Shown one piece after another: positions 45,924-53,511 of a stretch of DNA of 64,000 nt. The DNA is from Paramagnetospirillum magneticum AMB-1 (GTDB lineage Bacteria; Pseudomonadota; Alphaproteobacteria; Rhodospirillales; Magnetospirillaceae). Each line of letters starts with the position of its first letter. Positions within the stretch are counted from its first letter, which is position 1. The notes below the pieces were generated by a model. The model saw only the letters and a list, made by a program, of their open reading frames with translations, searched no databases and had not been told where the DNA came from. The stretch is taken from NCBI RefSeq assembly GCF_000009985.1, contig NC_007626.1, positions 3,031,943 to 3,095,942 on the forward strand, in the 5' to 3' direction. The position numbers and the translations under genes were made by a program.

Positions 45924-47402
45924 ATGGCAATACCCACCAAAGACGATCTCGAAGCCGCTCCGGAAGCCCTGCTTGAGGGGGCCTACTGCACCAAGGTCGA
46001 GGATTTTTTCTCCCCTGGTTCGCGGGATCTGATTGGCCGTTTTCTGACCAATTTCACGGAATCCCTGATCATCACGCCGACCGAGCTGGTGTTTTCGGCC
46101 AAGTATCAGAAAAGGCTGAACGACGCCGGCCGCACAATGATGAACGCCGTCGACAAGATCGCCACCCTCCAGGCCAAGTTGAAGGGGGGAAGCGCGGCCC
46201 AGCGCCTGCGCGACCTCAACACCCTGATCAGCGCCGGCATGAAGAAGCTGTGGGACGACGAAAAGGACAAGCCGCCGCCCGCCGTCCCCCCCGAAGGCTT
46301 TTCCGCCTATTGCGCCGGCCTGAAGGGCAGCCCGACCGAAAAGGATTACGCGGCTAACCGCGTTCTGACCGAGATTCTTTTCTCTCATAAGGTGTGGAAG
46401 GACAAGGTTGCCGTCCTGGTGAAGATGTTCCATCTCACCAAGGGCAAGGACGAGAACCGCTATATCGAGCAGGTCCTGTCCGAATGTTTGAAGAGCGACC
46501 CGGCCCTCGATCAGATGCTGGGCCTGTGCGAAACCCTCGAAGAACGCTGCAACGATCTCGCCGATCTGTGGAAGGGCGAGTGGAAGCAGCGCGACACCGC
46601 CCATGCGCTGGTGGAAGACCTGGCCGCCATGATCGCCGATGGCTCTGCCCCCAATTGCAAGGCTTCGGTGGAATATTCCCTGCTGCGCACCCTGGCCAAC
46701 AAGATGCCGCTGCGCTCGGCCGAACCCGAAATCGAGATCTCCGCCCTGTTCGACCTGTTCCGGCGCATGTGGACGGGAAACACCCTGATCGGCGGCGGCA
46801 AGGCGCTGATCTCGCTCGAGCGGCGTCAGGCCCGCCACCTCAACAAGGAGGGGGTCACCGACCTGCTGCGCGAGCGCAAGGTGCTGGCGGACCGCTACGC
46901 CTTCCTGATGCAGTTGACCACGGTGGCGGTCGGCCAGGGCAATCGCGCCACGCTGAAGACCTTCATCGATCACTATTTCAGCGACAAGGACTTCGTCCCC
47001 CGCGTCGTCTCCGGCCAGGAGCCGCCGGTGCCCAAGATGCAGACCCTGGCCGGCATCCACCGCGCCATCAAGGCCTCATGGCTGCCCGACGCGGACAAGG
47101 CCGCGTTCATGGCTCAGATGGAGGCGGCCCAGGCCCAGCTGCTGAAGAACTCCCGCCTGTTCGAACAGATCGACAAGAAGGGCGGCGGCCCGGCCCAGAA
47201 GGTTCTGACCCTGCTGGACCTGTCCCGCAAGGGAACCTTCATCGACGGAGCGACCATGGATGCCGTGCGCCAGTTGCTGAACACCTACCTGCGTGATCCT
47301 GGTTTCCTCACCGACTATCTCGGCACGGCCTCGGGCGAGGAGAAGGAGCGCAAGATGATGCTGCTGACCAAGACCCTGGCCAGCATCGGCATCACGGTCT
47401 GA
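45924..47402 (+). CDS. hypothetical protein, helical, unassigned
   Basis: About 492 residues, not recognised. It is largely alpha-helical and charged, with no signal peptide, membrane segment or known catalytic motif. A Lys/Pro-rich break (DEKDKPPPAVPPEG) near residue 118 separates two helical regions, and there are several Cys residues but no cluster. The ATG at 45924 is used; an upstream in-frame start at 45861 has no better ribosome site. The stop TGA abuts the stop of the SufU-like gene on the other strand with no gap. Codon use looks like the neighbours, so it is probably a true gene. Confidence 0.65.
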   Translation: MAIPTKDDLEAAPEALLEGAYCTKVEDFFSPGSRDLIGRFLTNFTESLIITPTELVFSAKYQKRLNDAGRTMMNAVDKIATLQAKLKGGSAAQRLRDLNTLISAGMKKLWDDEKDKPPPAVPPEGFSAYCAGLKGSPTEKDYAANRVLTEILFSHKVWKDKVAVLVKMFHLTKGKDENRYIEQVLSECLKSDPALDQMLGLCETLEERCNDLADLWKGEWKQRDTAHALVEDLAAMIADGSAPNCKASVEYSLLRTLANKMPLRSAEPEIEISALFDLFRRMWTGNTLIGGGKALISLERRQARHLNKEGVTDLLRERKVLADRYAFLMQLTTVAVGQGNRATLKTFIDHYFSDKDFVPRVVSGQEPPVPKMQTLAGIHRAIKASWLPDADKAAFMAQMEAAQAQLLKNSRLFEQIDKKGGGPAQKVLTLLDLSRKGTFIDGATMDAVRQLLNTYLRDPGFLTDYLGTASGEEKERKMMLLTKTLASIGITV

Positions 47403-47804
47403 TCAGCCCCCCAGCGCCTTGACCAGGGCCTTGAACGGCAGTAGGACGCAACCATGGCGGCTTTTGTGCGGCCGTACCGGCAGAAAGACCGCCAGGGCGG
47501 GAACGGCCGGTTCCGCCCCCGTCTTCAGCAGGCCGGAGAGCTGAGCCAGCAGGTGTTGCGCCTGCCCGGCATCCAGCCCCACCGCCTGCTCCGCCGCCAG
47601 GCCGGCGGCGGCCTTGCACAGCAGGCAGCCCTTGATCCGATGGCCGAATGCCGCGACCCGCCCCTCCTCCACCTTGAGGTCGAGATCGATCCGATCGCCG
47701 CACAAGGGGTTGTCGAGGCTGGCGCTGGCATCGGGACCGGCAACCGCCGCCGGCTCCCGCCCCGCCAGATCCTTGAGGCCCTGGCCGTAGAGATCGTCGC
47801 TCAT
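47403..47804 (-). CDS. SufU/IscU-like Fe-S scaffold protein
   Basis: 133 residues of the NifU N-terminal/SufU family. The three ligand cysteines are in NPLCGDRIDL (C-G-D, near residue 35), KGCLLCKAAAG near 60 and RHGCVLLPFKAL near 118. In SufU-type proteins these bind Zn or a nascent Fe-S cluster and receive sulfur from SufS, whose gene overlaps this one by 4 bases. Because the operon also carries a [2Fe-2S] subunit and a MocA-like gene, it may serve that enzyme specifically. Confidence 0.85.
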   Translation of the reverse strand: MSDDLYGQGLKDLAGREPAAVAGPDASASLDNPLCGDRIDLDLKVEEGRVAAFGHRIKGCLLCKAAAGLAAEQAVGLDAGQAQHLLAQLSGLLKTGAEPAVPALAVFLPVRPHKSRHGCVLLPFKALVKALGG

Positions 47805-49003
47805 CGCAGCACCTTGACCGCCTCGGCCAGCCCTTGCAGCAGCGCCTCCACGTCCGATCGGTCGGAATAGGGCGCCAGCGAGGCCCGGACGGTCCCCTCC
47901 TCCAGCCCCAGGACGCTCATCAGCGGCCGGGCGCAATGGGCGCCACCACGCACCGCCACGCCGCGCTCGGCCAGCAGATGGGCCAGATCGTGGGGATGAC
48001 AACCGTCCACCGTGAACGACACCACCGGCACGCGGGCCTCCAGGCCCAGCGGCCCGACGATCCGCACACCCTCCATGGCGCGCAGCCCATCCAGCAGGTG
48101 CCAGGTCAGCGCCGATTCCTGCTGATGCACCGCCTGCCAGTCGAGGCCGCTCATCCAGTCCAATGCGGCGGCCAGACCGACCGCCTGGGCCACCGGCGGG
48201 GTGCCCGCCTCGAAACGGTGGGGCACCTCTCCCCAGGTGAAGCCGTCATCGTCCACCGCGCCGACCATGCCGCCGCCCATCACCAGCGGCGCCATGCCGT
48301 CCAGCACCTCGGCCCGCCCCCACAGCACCCCGACGCCGGTGGGGCCATAGGCCTTGTGCCCGGCGAAGGCATAGAGATCGGCGCCCAGGGCGCGGGGATC
48401 GACCCGACCGTGAGGCACCATCTGGGCACCGTCCACCACCAGTCTGGCCCCCACCGCATGGGCCGCCTCGGCCAGCCGGGGCAGATCGCTGATGGCGCCG
48501 GTGACATTGGAGGCGTGGGTCACCGCCACCACCTTGCAGCGGGACGAGATCACCGCGCCCGGATCGCCGAGATCCAGCCGTCCCTCGGGCGTGACCGGCA
48601 ACCAGCGCAGCGTGAATCCCCGCTCCTTGGCCAGGGCCATCCAGGGCAGGCAGGCGGAATGATGCTCCAGGCGGCTGACCACCACCTCGTCGCCCGGCCC
48701 CAAAGTTCGCCCCAGCCCCCAGGCCGCCAGGTTCAGCGCCAGGGTGCAGCCGCCGGTGAACACAACCTCCTCGGCCGGTGCGTTGAGGAAGCGGCCCACG
48801 GCTTCACGGGCGCCGTCATAGGCCGCATCGGCGCGTTGCGCCGATTCGTGCAGGCCCCGCCGGACGTTGGAACGGGCGACGCGATTGAAGCTGGCGACGG
48901 CCTCGGAGACCAGTCCGGGAAGCTGGGCCATGGCGGCGTTGTCCAGGTAATGGAATCCCGGACGCGACAGGGCGGGAAAGGCCTCGCGCATGGATTGGCT
49001 CAT
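47801..49003 (-). CDS. cysteine desulfurase-like protein (SufS/CsdA type)
   Basis: 400-residue class V PLP enzyme. N-terminal YLDNAAMAQLP, EHHSACLPWMALA (cofactor-stacking His region), VDGAQMVPHG, the Schiff-base K217 in FAGHKAYGPTG and the active-site C357 in GGAHCARPLM, all as in SufS. Normally takes sulfur from cysteine for Fe-S clusters. Located between the MocA-like and SufU-like genes, it could instead or also supply the terminal sulfur ligand of a molybdenum hydroxylase cofactor. Confidence 0.9.
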   Translation of the reverse strand: MSQSMREAFPALSRPGFHYLDNAAMAQLPGLVSEAVASFNRVARSNVRRGLHESAQRADAAYDGAREAVGRFLNAPAEEVVFTGGCTLALNLAAWGLGRTLGPGDEVVVSRLEHHSACLPWMALAKERGFTLRWLPVTPEGRLDLGDPGAVISSRCKVVAVTHASNVTGAISDLPRLAEAAHAVGARLVVDGAQMVPHGRVDPRALGADLYAFAGHKAYGPTGVGVLWGRAEVLDGMAPLVMGGGMVGAVDDDGFTWGEVPHRFEAGTPPVAQAVGLAAALDWMSGLDWQAVHQQESALTWHLLDGLRAMEGVRIVGPLGLEARVPVVSFTVDGCHPHDLAHLLAERGVAVRGGAHCARPLMSVLGLEEGTVRASLAPYSDRSDVEALLQGLAEAVKVLR

Positions 49004-49569
49004 CCCTCTCCTCCCAACGCCCGCAAGCTTTCGGGCGTGTCCACATCGATCAGAATGCCGTCATCGGCCATGGGCACCTCGATCACCGCCTCGGCATGCT
49101 GGGCGATCAGCCCCCGGGCGCCCTTGTCGCCGGTCAAGGCCCGCATGGCGGCGAAGAAGCGCCGCGACAGCAGCACGGGATTACCCCGCCGTCCCTGGAA
49201 CACCGGCACGCAGATGCCGTCGGGCCGGAAGGCGGCGGCCAGGGCCGCCACATGGGCGGCACTCACCCTCGGCATGTCGGCCAGCAGCACCATGACGCCG
49301 TCCACCCCCTCCGGCAAAGCCACCACCCCCGCCGCCAGGGACGACGCCATCCCCTCGGCGGGATCGGCATTGACCACCCGCCCCACGCCGGGCGGAAATT
49401 CGGGCTGGGCCTCCGGCCCGGTGACCACCAGCACCGGTCCCAGGCCCCCGTCCAAAGCCGCGGCCAGAGCCGTTTCCAGCATGGTCCGCCCCTGGACCCG
49501 CATCAGGCGCTTGTCGCCGCCCATGCGGCTGGCCCGTCCCGCCGCCAGCACCAGCCCGGCCAGGCTCAT
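49000..49569 (-). CDS. mocA: molybdenum cofactor cytidylyltransferase-like protein
   Basis: 189 residues of the MobA/MocA nucleotidyltransferase family. The N-terminal GLVLAAGRASRMGGDKRLM is the nucleotide loop, VMVLLADMPRVSA near residue 95 carries the metal-binding Asp, and GRRGNPVLLSRRFF near 125 matches MocA/CoxMNP proteins. MocA makes the cytosine-dinucleotide form of Moco used by xanthine-dehydrogenase-type enzymes. Overlaps both neighbours by 4 bases. Confidence 0.88.
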   Translation of the reverse strand: MSLAGLVLAAGRASRMGGDKRLMRVQGRTMLETALAAALDGGLGPVLVVTGPEAQPEFPPGVGRVVNADPAEGMASSLAAGVVALPEGVDGVMVLLADMPRVSAAHVAALAAAFRPDGICVPVFQGRRGNPVLLSRRFFAAMRALTGDKGARGLIAQHAEAVIEVPMADDGILIDVDTPESLRALGGEG

Positions 49570-50351
49570 TCCCCGCCTCCCTGGGCCAGGGCGCGGCGGG
49601 CCAGCACGGGAATTAGAGCGGCACGGTACTCGGCGCTGGCATGCAGGTCGCGGCTGAGATCGTCCACCGGCACCGTCAGGCCCTCGAGGGCGGCGGGGGA
49701 AAAGTCCCCGGCCAGCGCCATCTCGAATTCCGTCAGGCGGAAGGGGCAGGATGCCGCCCCGGTCACCGCCACCCGGATGCCGTCGTCCGTCTCGGCGACC
49801 AGCACCCCCACCACGGGATAGCCCGAGGCGGGATTGCGCACCTTGGCATAGGACGCGCGGCGCGGCAGGGGATAGCTGACCGAGACGATCAGTTCCCCCG
49901 GCTCCAGCGCCGTCTCGAACATGCCGAGAAAGAAGTCGGCGGCGGCGATGACCCGCCGGTCGGTGCGGATCTCGGCGCCCAGGCCCAGCACCCCGGCGGC
50001 ATGATCGCTGGCCGGGTCGGCATTGGCCAGGGCACCGCCCAAGGTGCCCATATTGCGCACCTGCAGATCGCCGATGGAGCCGGCGAGCTGCGCCAAAGCG
50101 GGAATGGTGGACCGCGCCGCCAATTGGGCATGGGGCACCGCCGCCCCCACCACCAGCCGCCCGGCCTCGGCATGGATGCCGGCCAGTTCCGGCAGGCGGG
50201 CGATGTCGATCAGGGCGGAGGGCTGGGCCAGGCGCAGCTTGAGCGCCGCCAGCAGGCTCTGGCCTCCCGCCAGATAGCGCCGCTCCTCGCCATCATGGGC
50301 ACAGACGGCCTCGGCGACGCTTTGGGGGCGGAGATAGTCGAAGGGAAACAT
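49566..50351 (-). CDS. FAD-binding subunit of a molybdenum hydroxylase (CoxM/XdhB type)
   Basis: 261 residues. The FAD-binding motifs AGGQSLLAALKLRL near residue 32 and GTLGGALANADPASD near 103 are those of CO-dehydrogenase/xanthine-dehydrogenase medium subunits. There is no Fe-S insertion of the 4-hydroxybenzoyl-CoA reductase type. ATG at 50351 shares one base with the stop of the [2Fe-2S] subunit gene. The molybdenum-binding large subunit expected beside it is not in the window. Confidence 0.92.
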   Translation of the reverse strand: MFPFDYLRPQSVAEAVCAHDGEERRYLAGGQSLLAALKLRLAQPSALIDIARLPELAGIHAEAGRLVVGAAVPHAQLAARSTIPALAQLAGSIGDLQVRNMGTLGGALANADPASDHAAGVLGLGAEIRTDRRVIAAADFFLGMFETALEPGELIVSVSYPLPRRASYAKVRNPASGYPVVGVLVAETDDGIRVAVTGAASCPFRLTEFEMALAGDFSPAALEGLTVPVDDLSRDLHASAEYRAALIPVLARRALAQGGGE

Positions 50352-50812
50352 CAGCCCTTCTCCCCGATGGTCTGGGCGATGGCCTCGACGATGGGGCGAT
50401 AGCCGGTGCAGCGGCACAGATTGCCGTCCAGGCCGTGGCGGATGGCCGCCTCGTCGGGGCTGTCCAGATGGGCGACCAGATCCAGACCGCTCATCACCAT
50501 GCCGGGCGTGCAGAAACCGCATTGCAAGGCATGACGGTCGCGGAACGCCGCCTGCAGCGGGTGAAGGGTCCCGCCCTCGGCGACGCCCTCGATGGTCAGA
50601 ACGCTGCGCCCGTCGGCCTGGGCGGCCAGGATCAGGCAGGATTTGACGGCGCGGCCGTCCAGGTGAACGGTGCAGGCGCCGCACTGGCCGGTGTCGCAGC
50701 CCACATGGGTCCCCGTCAGGCCGAAGCCCTCGCGCAGCAGCGCCACCAGCAAGGTGTTGGGCTCCACCTCGGCCTCCACCTCGCGGCCGTTCAGGGTGAA
50801 CGCGACACGCAT
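50351..50812 (-). CDS. [2Fe-2S] subunit of a molybdenum hydroxylase (CoxS/XdhC type)
   Basis: 153 residues with two [2Fe-2S] sites: plant-ferredoxin type CDTGQCGACTVHLDG...C near residues 39-60 and the helical CGFC...CRC site (QCGFCTPGM near 98, NLCRCTGYRP near 132). Typical small subunit of the xanthine oxidase family, passing electrons from Mo to FAD. First gene of the five-gene operon; 69 bp from the divergent Panacea gene. Confidence 0.94.
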   Translation of the reverse strand: MRVAFTLNGREVEAEVEPNTLLVALLREGFGLTGTHVGCDTGQCGACTVHLDGRAVKSCLILAAQADGRSVLTIEGVAEGGTLHPLQAAFRDRHALQCGFCTPGMVMSGLDLVAHLDSPDEAAIRHGLDGNLCRCTGYRPIVEAIAQTIGEKG

Positions 50813-50881
50813 GGGCTCGCTCCTTTGATTTGCGCTCCGGACGACGCTATCATCGGCGCCGTTGCAAGGAAACCGGTCCCG

Positions 50882-51451
50882 ATGCCCATAGCCGTTAAAT
50901 CATGCCTCGACGTGGTGTTCTGGATCTCCGATCAGGCCCTGAATGATCGCGAGTACATCCAGCCGCAGAAGCTGCATCGCCTGCTCTATCTGGCGCAGGC
51001 CTATTTCGCCGTGGCCTATCACGGCCGCAAGCTGATGCCCGCCACCTTCGTCACCGACGCCTTCGGCCCCGTCGAGCCGACGGTGTTCCACGCCTTCGCC
51101 TATGGCCGCCCGACCATGATCGAGGGCAACATGCTGAGCGAGCAGGTCAGTCACTTCCTCGACGGCATCTGGCGGCGCTACGGCCCCTACACCGCCGACC
51201 AGCTGACCAAGAAGATCGCCGAGCATGCCCCGGTGGCGCTGGCCATGGCCAAGGGCCAGAACGAGGAAATCCCCTTCGCCGACATGGTGAAGTACTATTC
51301 CGAGGAAGCCGCCGCCCGCAACCGCCCCGCCTCGGCGGTGGATTCCATCGATCAGGTGATGAAGCCCCGCATGATGCGCTCGCAGAGCGGCAAGGCGGTC
51401 ACCGTCGCCGCCTGGAAGCCCAAGGCCGCTCCCGCCAAGAAGGACGAATGA
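50882..51451 (+). CDS. Panacea-domain (DUF4065, SocA/GepA-like) protein
   Basis: 189 residues. The N-terminal 130 residues match the Panacea/DUF4065 pattern: IQPQKLHRLLYLAQAYFAV near residue 24, DAFGPVEPTVFHAF near 58, and a C-terminal half of the domain around GIWRRYGPYTADQL. Panacea domains act as antitoxins that neutralise varied toxins (SocA is the Caulobacter example). The last 50 residues are basic and disordered. No typical toxin gene is beside it; the next gene encodes a lysozyme-like lipoprotein and overlaps its stop by 4 bases. Confidence 0.8.
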   Translation: MPIAVKSCLDVVFWISDQALNDREYIQPQKLHRLLYLAQAYFAVAYHGRKLMPATFVTDAFGPVEPTVFHAFAYGRPTMIEGNMLSEQVSHFLDGIWRRYGPYTADQLTKKIAEHAPVALAMAKGQNEEIPFADMVKYYSEEAAARNRPASAVDSIDQVMKPRMMRSQSGKAVTVAAWKPKAAPAKKDE

Positions 51452-52287
51452 TGCAGCGCCGAGGATTCCTGGCCGGCAGCCTCGCTTTAGGCCTGGCCGC
51501 CTGCGCCGGCGAACCGGCCCGCCCCGCCCGCCCGCCGCGCGCCAAGGCTACGCCGGGCGTGGTGGACGAGCCGGCCCTGGCCGGGCTCAACGCCGTCATC
51601 GACCTGCACCACGCCAATGGGGTGAAAAGCTTCACCGCCGCCCGCGATGGCAGCGGCGTGCTGGCGGTGATCCACAAGGCCAGCGAGGGCGACTGGCAGG
51701 ACCCCCGCTACGAGGAGCGCCGGGCGGGCGCCATGGATGCCGGTCTGTTGTGGGGCGCCTACCATTTCGGTACCCGCCAGCATCCCGGCCGCGCCCAGGC
51801 CCAGATGTTCCTGGCCGCCGCCCGTCCCGACCCGGCCACCCTGCTGGTGCTGGACCTGGAGCTGAACGAGCGGGCGCCGGGCAACACCATGCAGATCGAC
51901 GCCGCCGAGGATTTCGTGCGCGAGATCGCCGCCACCACCGGACGGCTGCCGCTGCTGTACTGCCATCCCGCCTGGGCCGACGGCGACACCCTGCCCAGCG
52001 CCAAGGGAAGCGCCTCGCTGGGCGGTGCCGTCATGCCGGGAACGGCCCTGGCCGCCTGTGACCTTTGGTTGGCCGATTACCGCTACGAGCCGGAATTGCC
52101 CCGCGCCTGGGACGGCCGGGGCTGGCGCCTGTGGCAATATGCCGGCGACGACGCCCGGACCGGCGGCCCGTTCCGCGACCGCTCGCGCGAGGTTCGCGGG
52201 ATCGAGCGCTGCGACCGCTCGGTCTTCGCCGGAAATCGGGACGAGCTCTACCGCTGGTGGGGCTCGGTGGGCCGGGTCGGGGCCTGA
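51448..52287 (+). CDS. GH25 lysozyme-family lipoprotein
   Basis: 279 residues. A lipoprotein signal (RRGFLAGSLALGLAAC, lipobox LAAC near residue 20) anchors it in the envelope. The GH25 TIM barrel follows: AVIDLHHANGV with the first catalytic Asp, LVLDLELNE with the D-x-E pair, and GRGWRLWQYAGD near the C terminus. Members cleave peptidoglycan between MurNAc and GlcNAc. Coupled to the Panacea gene by a 4-base overlap; its 3' end overlaps the convergent deacetylase gene by 40 bp. Confidence 0.88.
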   Translation: MMQRRGFLAGSLALGLAACAGEPARPARPPRAKATPGVVDEPALAGLNAVIDLHHANGVKSFTAARDGSGVLAVIHKASEGDWQDPRYEERRAGAMDAGLLWGAYHFGTRQHPGRAQAQMFLAAARPDPATLLVLDLELNERAPGNTMQIDAAEDFVREIAATTGRLPLLYCHPAWADGDTLPSAKGSASLGGAVMPGTALAACDLWLADYRYEPELPRAWDGRGWRLWQYAGDDARTGGPFRDRSREVRGIERCDRSVFAGNRDELYRWWGSVGRVGA

Positions 52288-53009
52288 TCCGGCGAAACCG
52301 CCGCCGCAATCCGGTACTGCCCCATGGTCACAAAGCGGCAGCCGTGGGCGCCCAGATCGTCCAGCACGCCGCCCATGGCGGCGATGGTGCTGTCGTGGAT
52401 GTCGTGGAACAGAAAGATGCCGTGCGCCCCCTGGCCCGCCGGCAGGATGTTGCCTTCGATGGCACTGACCGAGTGATAGCGCCAGTCCTCGCTGTCACGC
52501 GACCACAGCACCACCTCCAGCCCCTCCTTGCGGGCCAGTTCCACCAGGGCCGGGTCATAGGCCCCATAGGGCGGGCGGAAGAAATGGGGGTCGGCCCCCA
52601 GGCTCTTCAGCTGGGCCATGGTGTCCTCGATCTCCTTGCGCCGGGCAGCCTCGTCCAGCTTGCGCATGTCGGGATGGTCCCAGGAGTGGTTTTCCACCTC
52701 GTGGCCCTCGGCCAGCATGCGGCGGATCAGGTCCGGATAGGCCCGGGCATGCTGGCCCAGCACGAAAAAGGTCGCCTTGACCTTGTGGGTCGCCAGCAAT
52801 TCCAGCAGCACGCCGGTATGCGGCCCCGGCCCGTCATCGAAGGTGATGGCGCAATCGCCCGCCTTGCTCTTGTCGCCGAAATCCAGACCCGGCGGGCGTG
52901 AGCGGGGGGCCACGGCCTTGGGCTCGGTCCCGAAGGACAGCCAGCTGGGCCAGGCCAGCGCGGCCTCGGGAACCAGCACCAGACACAAGGCCATGACAAA
53001 ACGCCGCAT
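52248..53009 (-). CDS. polysaccharide deacetylase (NodB family), exported
   Basis: 253 residues with a signal peptide (MRRFVMALCLVLVPEAALAW). The NodB domain has ITFDDGPGPHTG (catalytic D-D) near residue 55, metal-binding HSWDHPD near 110 and RPPYGAYD near 146, plus LFHDIH near the C terminus. Removes acetyl groups from GlcNAc-containing polymers such as peptidoglycan. Its 3' 40 bp overlap the GH25 gene on the other strand, and both act on cell wall, which suggests a shared envelope role. Confidence 0.92.
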   Translation of the reverse strand: MRRFVMALCLVLVPEAALAWPSWLSFGTEPKAVAPRSRPPGLDFGDKSKAGDCAITFDDGPGPHTGVLLELLATHKVKATFFVLGQHARAYPDLIRRMLAEGHEVENHSWDHPDMRKLDEAARRKEIEDTMAQLKSLGADPHFFRPPYGAYDPALVELARKEGLEVVLWSRDSEDWRYHSVSAIEGNILPAGQGAHGIFLFHDIHDSTIAAMGGVLDDLGAHGCRFVTMGQYRIAAAVSPDQAPTRPTEPHQR

Positions 53010-53043
53010 GATCACCCCCGAATTGACGATCGGGAAAGGCTGA

Positions 53044-53511
53044 TCACTTTGCCGCCGCTTGTCCAGCCCCCGCCCGGCTCGGCACCACCAGCTGTGTCTC
53101 CAGGGTCTGCACCGCCAGCCTCTCGGCATCCAGGGTCTCGACCCGGAAACGGGCCAGCCCCAGGCCTGGCTTGGAGCGCATCTCGCGGGTTTCCACCACT
53201 TCGATGCGCAGGCTCAGCACATCGCCGGGGCGGACCGGCCGGTGCCATTTCAGACTCTCCAGCCCGCTGCCGATGATTCCCAGCGGCAGGTTCAGCTCGC
53301 TGGTCACCATCAGGCGCATGGTGGCCGCCGCCGTGTGCCAGCCCGAGGCCGCCAGTCCGGCGAAGAACGAGTCCTTGGCGCTGACCTCGTCCAGATGGAA
53401 ATGCTGGGGGTCCCAGGCGGCAGCAAAGCCCTTGATGTCGTCCACCGTCACTTCGTAGGAGGGCGACGAGAACACCCGCCCGGGCACCAGGTCCTCGAGA
53501 TAATGGGTCAT
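53044..53511 (-). CDS. MaoC-type hotdog-fold dehydratase
   Basis: 155 residues of the MaoC/R-hydratase family. The Asp-His dyad is in WDPQHFHLDE near residue 33, followed by GLAASGWHTAAATMRL and WHRPVRPGDVLS. Such enzymes hydrate enoyl-CoA esters. The ATG overlaps the MFS stop by 4 bases, so both are under the TetR operator upstream. Confidence 0.88.
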   Translation of the reverse strand: MTHYLEDLVPGRVFSSPSYEVTVDDIKGFAAAWDPQHFHLDEVSAKDSFFAGLAASGWHTAAATMRLMVTSELNLPLGIIGSGLESLKWHRPVRPGDVLSLRIEVVETREMRSKPGLGLARFRVETLDAERLAVQTLETQLVVPSRAGAGQAAAK

